Positions 19,301 through 27,464 of a stretch of DNA of 64,000 bases are shown here, piece after piece (the stretch's first letter is position 1; every line of letters begins with the position of its first letter). The notes beneath the pieces are model-generated. The model ran no database searches. It saw only the letters and a list, made by a program, of their open reading frames with translations, and was not told the DNA's origin. The stretch spans positions 806,001 through 870,000 of the forward strand of contig NZ_CP145605.1 of assembly GCF_036884255.1 (NCBI RefSeq), in the 5' to 3' direction. Both the position numbers and the translations under genes were made by a program. The DNA is from Paenibacillus tundrae (lineage in GTDB: Bacteria > Bacillota > Bacilli > Paenibacillales > Paenibacillaceae).

Positions 19301-19451
19301 TTTACACGTTAACGGAGAAGACAGAAAAAACCTGGAAAAGCGAAGCGCTCGCCTTTATCACCGGATTTTTCCTTTGAGAAAAGGGAATCAAAAAAATCTG
19401 GGGATAACAGCGATTGAAAGGTTGTTCTGTCATCGGAGTGTTGCGTGTAAA
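19301..19451 (+). repeat. Structured intergenic element, copy in the purN-purH gap
   Basis: TTTACACG (19301-19308) pairs with CGTGTAAA (19444-19451). The outer stem is GACAGAAAAAACCT/AGGTTGTTCTGTC. The hairpin is GCGAAGCGCTCGC, with one loop change from the usual sequence. The main stem TATCACCGGATTTTT/AAAAATCTGGGGATA and AACAGCGATTG follow. It has the short subtype, without the extra hairpin. Confidence 0.8.
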
Positions 19452-19579
19452 CACTATGGTTTAACATATATAACAGAAGTCGAATATTGGTACGCATTTT
19501 GTGATATTTCTCGGGAAATAAATCGGCTGTGTTTCGTCATGAAACGCGAAGCTATGGGACATTAAAGGAGGAGCATATT

Positions 19580-21127
19580 GTGAGTATCAAAAGAGCGCTG
19601 GTCAGCGTATCGGATAAAACAGGCATCGTGGACTTTTGCCGCGAGCTGTCGCAAATGGGTGTAGAGATTATTTCGACAGGGGGCACAAGCAGCCTATTGT
19701 CGAAGGAAGGCGTACCTGTTATCGGAATCTCGGATGTAACTGGATTCCCGGAAATTATGGACGGACGTGTCAAAACATTGCATCCCGCAGTTCATAGTGG
19801 ATTGCTTGCTGTTCGTGACAACGAAGAACATACACGTCAGATGGAAGAACTCGGCTTAGGCTACATCGACTTGGTTGTTGTTAATCTGTATCCATTCCAG
19901 GAGACCATTGCAAAACCGGATGTGGCGTATGAAGATGCCATCGAGAACATCGATATTGGTGGTCCAACTATGCTCCGCTCGGCAGCCAAAAACCATGCTT
20001 TTGTCAGTGTTGTTGTAGACGCTGCTGACTACAGCCAAGTGCTGGAGGAAGTACGTAACAGTGGTGATACTACGCTGGAAACACGCAAACGGCTTGCGGC
20101 AAAAGTTTTCCGTCATACGGCGGCTTATGATGCACTTATCTCTGATTATCTGTCCAATGTGAATGGTGATCCACTGCCAGAGCGTTTGACCGTTACTTAC
20201 GAAAAGCTCCAGGATTTGCGTTATGGCGAAAATCCACATCAACAGGCGGCATTCTACCGCAAACCGCTCGCTGCTCAGGATACATTAACGACAGCGGAGC
20301 AATTGCACGGTAAAGAATTGTCCTACAACAACATCAATGATGCCAACGCAGCATTGCAGATCGTAAAAGAATTCGAAGAGCCTGCTGTAGTGGCAGTAAA
20401 ACATATGAATCCTTGCGGCGTAGGTGTCGGCGAGAGCATCTATGAAGCTTATAGCAAAGCATACGCAGCAGATCCAACCTCGATTTTTGGTGGGATTGTT
20501 GCAGCTAACCGCATTATCGATAGTGATACCGCGGCTAAATTGAGTGAGATTTTCCTTGAGATCGTCCTGGCTCCTGATTTCACACAAGAGGCGCTTGATA
20601 TCTTGACGAAGAAGAAAAACATTCGTTTGCTCAAAACGGGCGAATTGAATGCGGCTCGCAATCGTGAGAGCCAATTCGTGGTGACATCCATCGATGGCGG
20701 TATGATTGTACAACAATCGGATGTACATTCCATTGAAGCTAGTGAATTGAACGTAGTGACAGATCGTGCACCTTCCGAAGAAGAGCTGAAACAACTGCTG
20801 TTTGGCTGGAAAGTGGTTAAACATGTGAAGTCTAACGCGATTGTACTCGCGGCAAATGACATGACTGTAGGTGTTGGCGCTGGACAGATGAATCGTGTTG
20901 GTGCAGCCAAAATTGCGATTGAGCAGGCTGGCGAGCAAGCTAAGGGATCAATCTTAGCATCCGATGCATTCTTCCCCATGGGAGATACCCTTGAACTGGC
21001 TGCCAAAGCAGGCATTACAGCCGTGATTCAACCTGGCGGTTCGATTAAGGACGAAGAGTCGATCAAAGTAGCAAACGAGTACGGTATCGCTATGGTGTTC
21101 ACAGGCGTTCGTCACTTCAAACACTAA
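19580..21127 (+). CDS. purH: Bifunctional AICAR transformylase / IMP cyclohydrolase
   Basis: PurH performs the last two steps to IMP. The GTG at 19580, 8 bases after AAAGGAGG, gives [19 protein letters not shown] and 515 residues, close to the usual 512. The N-terminal cyclohydrolase domain (MGS-like) shows [12 protein letters not shown] and [15 protein letters not shown]. The C-terminal transformylase domain shows [30 protein letters not shown] and [19 protein letters not shown] structured repeat separates it from purD. Confidence 0.95.
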   Translation: MSIKRALVSVSDKTGIVDFCRELSQMGVEIISTGGTSSLLSKEGVPVIGISDVTGFPEIMDGRVKTLHPAVHSGLLAVRDNEEHTRQMEELGLGYIDLVVVNLYPFQETIAKPDVAYEDAIENIDIGGPTMLRSAAKNHAFVSVVVDAADYSQVLEEVRNSGDTTLETRKRLAAKVFRHTAAYDALISDYLSNVNGDPLPERLTVTYEKLQDLRYGENPHQQAAFYRKPLAAQDTLTTAEQLHGKELSYNNINDANAALQIVKEFEEPAVVAVKHMNPCGVGVGESIYEAYSKAYAADPTSIFGGIVAANRIIDSDTAAKLSEIFLEIVLAPDFTQEALDILTKKKNIRLLKTGELNAARNRESQFVVTSIDGGMIVQQSDVHSIEASELNVVTDRAPSEEELKQLLFGWKVVKHVKSNAIVLAANDMTVGVGAGQMNRVGAAKIAIEQAGEQAKGSILASDAFFPMGDTLELAAKAGITAVIQPGGSIKDEESIKVANEYGIAMVFTGVRHFKH

Positions 21128-21215
21128 GATTACACGGTAATACCAACCAGGATGAACAAGCGAATCCGCTTGTTCATCCTCGTTTTGGGAGAAAAACGGA
21201 TAGGATAATAGATCA

Positions 21216-21457
21216 GTTAACATATATAGATTGAACTAAACATTTACACAAGAGCGGAGAGGACAGAAATAACGTGAAGAAGCGAAGCGTTCGGCTGAAA
21301 GCTTTCTTTCTACAGAAAGCTACATCGGAAGCATAAGCTACCCCCGGATTTTCCCTTTGAAAAACGAATCAGAAAAATCTGGGGATAACAGCGATCGTAG
21401 GGTTGTTCTGTCATCGGAGTGGTCAGTGTAAATAACTATAATTCAATCTGTATTAAC
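21216..21457 (+). repeat. Structured intergenic element, copy in the purH-purD gap, long subtype
   Basis: The core runs from TTTACAC (21243-21249) to GTGTAAA (21426-21432). Flanking arms AGATTGAA (21229-21236) and TTCAATCT (21442-21449), then GTTAA and TTAAC, extend the inverted repeat outward to 242 bases. Inside are GCGAAGCGTTCGG, the extra AAAGCTTTCTTTC hairpin, the stem CTACCCCCGGATTTT/AAAATCTGGGGATAA and AACAGCGATCG. Its flanking arms differ in sequence from the purM copy but still pair. Confidence 0.85.
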
Positions 21458-21487
21458 GAACATCATTCATGAGGGGGAAACGAAGTG

Positions 21488-22753
21488 ATGGATATTCTGG
21501 TAGTTGGCGGCGGTGGCCGTGAGCATGCGATCATCTGGGCATTGGCGAAGAGCCCAAAGGTAGATAAAATTCACTGTGCTCCGGGAAATGCAGGTATTGC
21601 ACAGCTAGCCGAATGTCACCCAATCGGGGTGCATGAATTCGATAAACTAACCGCGCTGGCTGTAGAGCTAAAGGTTGGTCTGGTTGTCATTGGACCAGAT
21701 GATCCACTTGCAGATGGTATTGTTGATGCATTTGACGACACACGTATTCCAGTGTTTGGCCCACGTCGGAATGCAGCCGAGATTGAGGGTAGCAAAACAT
21801 TCATGAAGGATCTGCTTCATAAGTACAACATTCCAACTGCGGCCTACGAGAAGTTCGATAATTATGAACAAGCACAGACTTATCTGAATGCGCAATCCAT
21901 TCCTGTGGTGATCAAAGCGGATGGGCTTGCGGCAGGTAAAGGTGTAACTGTAGCTTATTCACGGGAAGAAGCGGATCAGGCGCTGCGCAGCATTATGGTG
22001 GACAAGGTATTCGGAGAGGCTGGTGCCAAGGTTATTATTGAAGAATTCCTTGCCGGTCAGGAAATGTCCATTCTCGCCTTTGTTGATGGGGAAACGGTTC
22101 GTCCCATGGCTGCAGCTCAGGATCATAAGCCTGTATTCGATAACGATCAGGGGCCTAATACTGGGGGGATGGGTACATACTCACCATTGCCACACATTGA
22201 TTCTTCTATTATTGAAGAAGCGGTCGAGACCATTATCAAACCTACGGCGAAAGCGATGGTATCCGAAGGGCGTCCGTTCCAGGGTGTTCTGTTTGCAGGG
22301 CTGATGATCTCACCTGATGGTAAACCTAAAACGATCGAGTTCAATGCCCGTTTCGGTGATCCAGAGACACAGGTTGTATTGCCACGTCTGAAGTCAGATC
22401 TGTTCGACATTTTCTGGGCAACGGTTCATGGCAAGCTGGCTGAGATCGAGATTGATTGGAGCGATGAAGCGGCTGTATGTGTCGTACTCGCTTCAGGTGG
22501 TTATCCAGGTCCATATGCTAAGGCTGTACGGATTGAAGGGTTGGATGAAGCCAAGGATGCTATTGTGTTCCATGCAGGAACAGCACGCAATGAATCGGGT
22601 GAATGGGTAACGAATGGTGGACGGATCTTGGGTGTTGTTGGTCTAGGTGCAGACATTAGTGAAGCCAGAGATCAAGCATACGCGCAAGCCGAACTCATTC
22701 GGTTTGAGGGTAAACATCAACGGTCTGATATCGCTGCCAAAGCATTAGTTTAA
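21488..22753 (+). CDS. purD: Phosphoribosylamine-glycine ligase
   Basis: PurD forms GAR from phosphoribosylamine, glycine and ATP. With the ATG at 21488 the protein has 421 residues and begins MDILVVGGGGREHAIIWAL; a GTG one codon upstream is possible. The ATP-grasp core includes VIKADGLAAGKGVTVA. The signature MGTYSPLP and EFNARFGDPETQ are present. It is the last gene of the operon and is followed by a strong terminator 17 bases on. Confidence 0.95.
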   Translation: MDILVVGGGGREHAIIWALAKSPKVDKIHCAPGNAGIAQLAECHPIGVHEFDKLTALAVELKVGLVVIGPDDPLADGIVDAFDDTRIPVFGPRRNAAEIEGSKTFMKDLLHKYNIPTAAYEKFDNYEQAQTYLNAQSIPVVIKADGLAAGKGVTVAYSREEADQALRSIMVDKVFGEAGAKVIIEEFLAGQEMSILAFVDGETVRPMAAAQDHKPVFDNDQGPNTGGMGTYSPLPHIDSSIIEEAVETIIKPTAKAMVSEGRPFQGVLFAGLMISPDGKPKTIEFNARFGDPETQVVLPRLKSDLFDIFWATVHGKLAEIEIDWSDEAAVCVVLASGGYPGPYAKAVRIEGLDEAKDAIVFHAGTARNESGEWVTNGGRILGVVGLGADISEARDQAYAQAELIRFEGKHQRSDIAAKALV

Positions 22754-22770
22754 TAGAACAAAGGAATATT

Positions 22771-22826
22771 AAAGGCTCGTAGGAAATACGCTGATAGCAA
22801 AGTGTATGCATCCTGCGAGCCTTTTG
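22771..22826 (+). terminator. Terminator of the purine operon
   Basis: AAAGGCTCGTAGGA pairs with TCCTGCGAGCCTTT with one mismatch and is followed by TTGTTG. The loop carries a further weak ACGCT/AGTGT pairing. It lies just after purD. Confidence 0.85.
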
Positions 22827-22974
22827 TTGCGTATACTGATTATATGAAACTGGGAGAGACCACTCAGCTCACATTTAAACTCGTTATAGCAGGTTCAATG
22901 GTTCAACTGATATAGCATAATTAAAGGTGTTTAAGGAATAAATGTGTAGGGTAGTAATTGTATAAATAAACAAT

Positions 22975-23138
22975 TAGGACGTGTCTCAAAACTCGCTGAA
23001 GTGCATCTTTTACCGCCTTTTCGCCCCCTGCTGCGTCATTTTCCCTTGACGTGCCTCGGCACGCCTGCGGAAAACTTCCTTGCTTGGAACGAAAATTCGG
23101 CAAAATCTGCGTCCTTCGGAGTTTTCAGACACGCCCTA
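22975..23138. mobile_element. MITE-like element with 20-bp terminal inverted repeats and TA ends
   Basis: TAGGACGTGTCTCAAAACTC (22975-22994) is inverted as GAGTTTTCAGACACGCCCTA (23119-23138), with a few mismatches. The TA at each end would fit target duplication by a Tc1/mariner-IS630 type transposase. The 164-bp element has no coding capacity. Internally it has a GACGTGCC/GGCACGCC hairpin. No transposase is present in the window. Confidence 0.7.
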
Positions 23139-23276
23139 GATGGATGAATCTTCATACATATAGACTATTCTGTGAACAATACATATGGTTAACTACGCCA
23201 AACCATAACGTGCAACTGGATGGTTGGGAGTGGAACGTGGTATACTTTTCTGAAACAGGAATGAACAAGAAGGGAG

Positions 23277-23492
23277 GTGGATATCTATTGGGAAGGCGAT
23301 ATTGTAAACTGTCCAAATGGAGAATTAAGGTGGAGTAAATCGGGGAAACCATTGACAGCATTAGGGTTAACCCTGTTTGGCGTACAAAGGTTTCTTGATT
23401 GGATTACGACATCCTTAGTTCCTGTTTTTGCAACTTACAAAGCCATGGTTAGCCTGTGTAAGTTCATCATTATCGATTTTATATACGCATGA
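23277..23492 (+). CDS. Possible small protein of 71 residues, unknown
   Basis: A GTG-started frame of 71 codons (DIYWEGDIVNCPNGEL... to FIIIDFIYA) follows AAGAAGGGAG, which directly abuts the GTG, an unusual spacing. It has two hydrophobic stretches in its second half. TATACT at 23241-23246 could be a -10 box. I do not recognise it. It may instead be leader RNA of the CNNM gene downstream. Confidence 0.25.
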   Translation: MDIYWEGDIVNCPNGELRWSKSGKPLTALGLTLFGVQRFLDWITTSLVPVFATYKAMVSLCKFIIIDFIYA

Positions 23493-23571
23493 AATTGCAG
23501 TGGAAAGAAGCATGTTAACAATATCAGCTGTTATGGAATTAACAAGGTTAATGGATAACGCTGTAACTATT

Positions 23572-23608
23572 TCTGGAGGTGAATCCCTGAGAATCGGGGA
23601 AATCATTG
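23572..23608 (+). promoter_or_regulatory. Hairpin between the ribosome binding site and the TTG start, first CNNM gene
   Basis: GGAGGTGA is followed by AATCCCTGAGAATCGGGGAA, which can fold as TCCC/GGGGA, and then ATCATTGGA with TTG as the start. The distance from the Shine-Dalgarno core to the start is more than 20 bases unless the hairpin forms. The same arrangement precedes the paralogue at 25036. Confidence 0.5.
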
Positions 23609-24946
23609 GACATAATTACCATTATTAATTTAGCATTACTAGTTATCTTGATTGGATTAACCGCATTTTTCGTTGCATCCGAGTTCGCAGTTGTTAAGAT
23701 TCGTACGTCACGAGTGGATCAACTGATCTTGGAAGGCAATAAAAAGGCTGTTCTTGCGAAAAAAGTCGTATCCGATTTGGATTATTATCTATCGGCCTGT
23801 CAGCTTGGTATTACCGTTACGGCTCTGGGACTTGGTGCATTGGGTAAACCGACTGTGGAGAGACTATTATATCCGGTATTCGAATATCTGAGTGTATCGC
23901 CTGCCGTATCGTCGGTTGCTTCCTATGCAATCGCCTTTATTCTAGTCACATTCCTTCACGTTGTTGTTGGTGAGATGGCACCCAAAACACTCGCAATTCA
24001 ATTTTCGGAAAAATTGACGTTGCTGCTCTCACCGCCGCTGTATTGGTTCGGTAAGATTATGTATCCTTTCATCTGGGCGCTAAATGGTACATCCCGTGTT
24101 ATTCTTCGCGGATTCGGTGTAAAACCAGCAGGTCACGAACAGGCTTATTCGGAAGATGAGATCAAGATAATTATGAGTCAAAGCTATGAAGGCGACGAGA
24201 CGAATCGAACCAAGCTTTCTTACATGGAAAATGTCTTTGTGTTCGATGAGCGCGTTGCTAAAGATATTATGGTACCGAGAACAGAATTGGTTACACTGGA
24301 TCAGGAGATGGTCTACGATGAGATCATTCCGATTCTAGATGAACACAACTACTCGCGTTATCCTGTCGTCGAAGAGGGCGATAAAGACCGTATTGTCGGT
24401 ATGGTCAACGTAAAGAAGATTTTGCCTGACATGGTTACTCGCAGAGAATATCAACTCTCGCATTTTGTTCGTGAAATTCCTTTCGTTTCGGAAATAACCC
24501 GAATCCAGGATGCGATGATCAAGATGCAGCAAGAACGAGTGCATATGGCTGTAGTCGTGGATGAATATGGGGGTACGTCGGGAATCCTGACGATGGAGGA
24601 TATTCTAGAGGAGCTCGTTGGTGAAATTCGTGACGAATTCGATGCCGACGAAGTGGCAGATATCCAAGAGACGGGTGAGAACCAGTATCTCATTAATGGT
24701 CGTGTCCTATTAGACGAACTGGAGAGACAGTTTGGCTTGAATTTTGAGGGTAATGAAGAGATGGATACCGTTGCAGGCTGGATTCAGTTCCAAAAGGGAG
24801 TTCGCGTTGACAACGGAGATACCGTGGAGCACGGGGACTATGTCTGGACGGTCGTTGAAACCGATAATTATCAGATCAAGCAGGTACTACTGGAGCGTAC
24901 TAACGGGGCAGAAGCTGAGGTTCCGACCAGCAGTGTATCTGATTAA
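23606..24946 (+). CDS. CNNM/CBS-domain membrane transporter (hemolysin C / CorC family)
   Basis: This 446-residue protein has a CNNM (DUF21) membrane domain in residues 1-180 with three to four helices (LVILIGLTAFFVASEFAVVKI, then FILVTFLHVVVGEMAPKTLA). A pair of CBS domains follows at about 205-340 (KDIMVPRTELVTL, VVVDEYGGTSGILTMEDILEELVGEI). The C-terminal CorC/HlyC domain ends the protein (MDTVAGWIQFQKGVRVDNGD). Family members are implicated in magnesium or cobalt efflux. The TTG start encodes the family N-terminus MDIITIINL. A close paralogue lies 90 bases downstream. Confidence 0.88.
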   Translation: MDIITIINLALLVILIGLTAFFVASEFAVVKIRTSRVDQLILEGNKKAVLAKKVVSDLDYYLSACQLGITVTALGLGALGKPTVERLLYPVFEYLSVSPAVSSVASYAIAFILVTFLHVVVGEMAPKTLAIQFSEKLTLLLSPPLYWFGKIMYPFIWALNGTSRVILRGFGVKPAGHEQAYSEDEIKIIMSQSYEGDETNRTKLSYMENVFVFDERVAKDIMVPRTELVTLDQEMVYDEIIPILDEHNYSRYPVVEEGDKDRIVGMVNVKKILPDMVTRREYQLSHFVREIPFVSEITRIQDAMIKMQQERVHMAVVVDEYGGTSGILTMEDILEELVGEIRDEFDADEVADIQETGENQYLINGRVLLDELERQFGLNFEGNEEMDTVAGWIQFQKGVRVDNGDTVEHGDYVWTVVETDNYQIKQVLLERTNGAEAEVPTSSVSD

Positions 24947-25011
24947 GGCCATTTTAAAGTGAATGCTTGAATGATGGAGTTCAACACATGAAATATAAAT
25001 TACTTGGAGGT

Positions 25012-25038
25012 GAATCCCTCATCTGAGGGAAATCATTG
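25012..25038 (+). promoter_or_regulatory. Hairpin between the ribosome binding site and the TTG start, second CNNM gene
   Basis: TTGGAGGTGAATCCCTCATC and GAGGGAAATCATTGGAC follow each other here. TCCCTC pairs with GAGGGA around a short loop, placed between GGAGGTGA and the TTG. The stem differs from that of the first gene, but pairing is kept. A short frame starting MKYKLLGGESLI ends inside this hairpin. Confidence 0.5.
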
Positions 25039-26118
25039 GACGGAATAATAGCCTTGAATTTATTTTTGGTCGCGGTATTTATCGGACTGACTGCATTCTT
25101 CGTAGGAGCCGAATTTGCAATTCTCAAAGTCCGAATGTCTCGAATAGATCAATTGATCTCTGAGGGAAATAAGAAAGCAGTTCTTGCTAAGAAGGTCGCA
25201 CATGATCTGGACTACTACCTCTCTGCCTGTCAGTTGGGGATTACGATTACAGCTCTCGTGTTAGGGGCATTGGGTGAACCTACCGTAGAGAAAATGTTAC
25301 ATCCGTTGTTTGACCGCTTAGACGTACCAGCAGCGTTATCTACTGTGCTTTCCTATGGTATTGCGCTTGCGATCATCACGTTCTTACACGTTGTCATTGG
25401 TGAGTTGGCACCTAAGACGCTTGCAATTCAATTTGCTGAGCGCATGACTCTGTTGCTCGCACCACCTTTGTACTGGTTTGGTAAGATCATGAACCCGTTC
25501 ATCTACGCACTTAATGGTGCTGCCCGTCTTCTGCTTGGTATTTTTGGAGTTAAGCCGGCAGGGCACGATACCGTTCACTCCGAAGAGGAGTTGAAGCTCA
25601 TTGTAGCTCAGAGTTATGAGAGTGGAGAGATTAATCAGACTGAGCTCGACTATCTGAAAAATATCTTTGCTTTTGATGAACGTCTCTTACAAGAGATTAT
25701 GATTCGCAGAGAAAAAATCGTTACGCTGGAAAAGGGAATGCCTATTGATCGCATGATCGAGGTTCTGAACCAGCATGAATATACACGTTATCCTGTTGTA
25801 GCAGGAGCAGATCAATCTCATTTTATCGGATTTATTAATACAAAAGAGATGCTGACAAGTGTGGCGGCAGGACGAGAGTCCAGCATGAATAATTTTGTTC
25901 ATGATATGCCTAAATTCTCGGAGAAATCCCCAATTAAGGATGTTCTTATTCAGATGCAACAGAGCCGTGTTCATATTGCTGCCGTGCATAACGAGCAAGG
26001 TGAGACGGTTGGTATGGTTACGATGGAGGACATTCTGGAAGAAATCGTTGGCGATATCAAGGATGAATACGAACACAAGGATCTCGTAAATCCACCCAAA
26101 AGGCTGAAATTGGTCTAA
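25036..26118 (+). CDS. CNNM/CBS-domain protein lacking the C-terminal CorC/HlyC domain
   Basis: This is a 360-residue paralogue of the preceding gene, with a very similar membrane domain (FIGLTAFFVGAEFAILKVRMSR, HVVIGELAPKTLAIQFAERM). Its CBS pair spans about 200-345 (QEIMIRREKIVTLEKG, VGMVTMEDILEEIVGDI). It stops soon after the second CBS domain with a basic tail PPKRLKLV, so the CorC/HlyC domain of its neighbour is missing. The membrane metal-binding region appears intact, so it may still transport Mg2+ or another divalent ion, possibly as a partner of the first protein. The TTG start is behind the conserved hairpin leader. A terminator follows. Confidence 0.85.
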   Translation: MDGIIALNLFLVAVFIGLTAFFVGAEFAILKVRMSRIDQLISEGNKKAVLAKKVAHDLDYYLSACQLGITITALVLGALGEPTVEKMLHPLFDRLDVPAALSTVLSYGIALAIITFLHVVIGELAPKTLAIQFAERMTLLLAPPLYWFGKIMNPFIYALNGAARLLLGIFGVKPAGHDTVHSEEELKLIVAQSYESGEINQTELDYLKNIFAFDERLLQEIMIRREKIVTLEKGMPIDRMIEVLNQHEYTRYPVVAGADQSHFIGFINTKEMLTSVAAGRESSMNNFVHDMPKFSEKSPIKDVLIQMQQSRVHIAAVHNEQGETVGMVTMEDILEEIVGDIKDEYEHKDLVNPPKRLKLV

Positions 26119-26183
26119 TTGAAATTCAAGATTTAACTTCTTTAGAACCGGGTATCCCGTAATTGAGAAGTAGTGCAAGCTAA

Positions 26184-26222
26184 GGCAGATTTCCGATTGA
26201 ATCGGGAATCTGTCTTTTTTGT
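26184..26222 (+). terminator. Terminator after the CNNM pair
   Basis: GGCAGATTTCCGAT pairs with ATCGGGAATCTGTC around TGA, with one T-G pair, and TTTTTT follows. Confidence 0.85.
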
Positions 26223-26347
26223 TTTGGACAAATTATATTGAAGAAGATGGACAACTAGCCCGAAGGATAGATATAAAAGTAATAAATCTTAAATTTAAAA
26301 TAAATGCTTGCAATTTGGATGGGGATGGATTAATATAAATTTAAAGA

Positions 26348-26363
26348 ATCTTAAATTAAAGAT
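26348..26363 (+). promoter_or_regulatory. MhqR-like (MarR-family) operator upstream of the mhqE-like gene
   Basis: ATCTTAAATTAAAGAT is a 16-base imperfect palindrome with the ATCT-N3-AATT core pattern of Bacillus MhqR sites. A weaker related sequence, AATCTTAAATTTAAAAT, lies about 60 bases upstream near 26287. The two genes downstream are of the MhqR regulon type, which supports the call. Confidence 0.5.
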
Positions 26364-26513
26364 AAATAACAAAAAAAGAAACCATGAAACAGCAACAAAA
26401 TTAAACAGTAAAACGCAATTAGAACAAATAGCAACAAAACAAATTGCAATGAGAATAAATGAATCTGCCAAGAAAGCTCAACCAAAACCAACTAAACTAA
26501 GGGAGTGGATGTT

Positions 26514-27464
26514 ATGTTCAGAACTTCAGGAATTCACCATGTTACCGCTTTTGTAGACGATGCACAGAAAAATGTTGATTTTTACGCCGGTGTACTGGCT
26601 CTGAGATTGGTGAAAAAAACAATTAACTTCGATGCACCCGATGTGTATCATCTGTATTACGGGAATGAAGGCGGAGCGCCTGGAACGATCATCACGTTCT
26701 TCCCACAGCAGAATGCAAGAAGAGGCGTCATTGGTTCTGGTCAAACAGGGGTAACGGTCTATGCGATTCCGGTAGGCAGCTTGCCTTTCTGGAAAGAGCG
26801 TCTTGCTTCATTCGATATTCCTTTTGAAAATAAAACACGGTTTGGCGAGCAGTACATTCGTTTCTTCGATAAAGGCGGTCTGCTGCTTGAACTGGTTGAA
26901 CGTGAAGAAGGTCAGCCTAGCCAGTGGACATTTAATGGTGTAACGCCAGAGCACGCGATCAAAGGCTTTGGAGGTGCGGTATTATTCACTCATGTACCTG
27001 AAAAAACAATTGATGTGCTGGAAACGATGCTTGGTCTGGAGCAAGTCGGTGAAGAGGATGGAATTATTCGTCTACGTGCCACAGGAGACATCGGTCAACT
27101 CATCGACATTCAATCGACAGGCATCCAGCGCGGGATCGGTGGAGCTGGAACGGTACACCATATTGCATGGCGTGCTAAAGACTACACAGAGCATGAACAA
27201 GTACAGAAAGATCTGGAGCAAGCAGGCTACTATCCAACGCCGGTCATTGACCGTCAGTATTTCAACGCCGTGTATTTCAGAGAACCAGGAGGTATACTGT
27301 TCGAGCTGGCTACCGATCCTCCAGGATTTGCACGGGATGAACCACAGGAGAGCATGGGTGAGAAATTAATGTTGCCTGAATGGTACGAACCACAACGTGA
27401 ACAGATTGAACAGATGTTGCCACCAATTCAAGTACGGGAATGGAAAGGAGACGCAAAATCATGA
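26514..27464 (+). CDS. mhqE: Ring-cleaving dioxygenase of the glyoxalase superfamily (MhqE/MhqO-like)
   Basis: This 316-residue protein has two vicinal-oxygen-chelate modules. The first begins GIHHVTAFVDDAQKNVDFY and the second includes GTVHHIAWRAKDYTEHEQV. Candidate metal ligands are His in GIHHVTA and VHHIAW and Glu in GGILFELATDPPGF. In Bacillus such enzymes degrade quinones and hydroquinones and are controlled by MhqR. The ATG at 26514 lies 8 bases after GGGAG; an in-frame GTG at 26505 overlaps that site and is less likely. The stop overlaps the start of the esterase gene, as in mhqED. The leader is very A-rich. Confidence 0.8.
   Translation: MFRTSGIHHVTAFVDDAQKNVDFYAGVLALRLVKKTINFDAPDVYHLYYGNEGGAPGTIITFFPQQNARRGVIGSGQTGVTVYAIPVGSLPFWKERLASFDIPFENKTRFGEQYIRFFDKGGLLLELVEREEGQPSQWTFNGVTPEHAIKGFGGAVLFTHVPEKTIDVLETMLGLEQVGEEDGIIRLRATGDIGQLIDIQSTGIQRGIGGAGTVHHIAWRAKDYTEHEQVQKDLEQAGYYPTPVIDRQYFNAVYFREPGGILFELATDPPGFARDEPQESMGEKLMLPEWYEPQREQIEQMLPPIQVREWKGDAKS

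Noticed and set aside
22975..23360. Short open frames across the MITE-like element as genes
   Set aside because: They run through the terminal inverted repeats, lack ribosome binding sites and have no protein-like pattern.
24335..24693. Antisense open frames inside long genes
   Set aside because: Many such frames lie opposite purL, purH, the CNNM genes and the surface protein. Each overlaps a clearly real gene and lacks a start signal.
26308..26556. 82-codon A-rich frame upstream of the mhqE-like gene
   Set aside because: It is made of Lys, Asn and Thr codons from an A-rich leader, covers the predicted operator and has no ribosome binding site.
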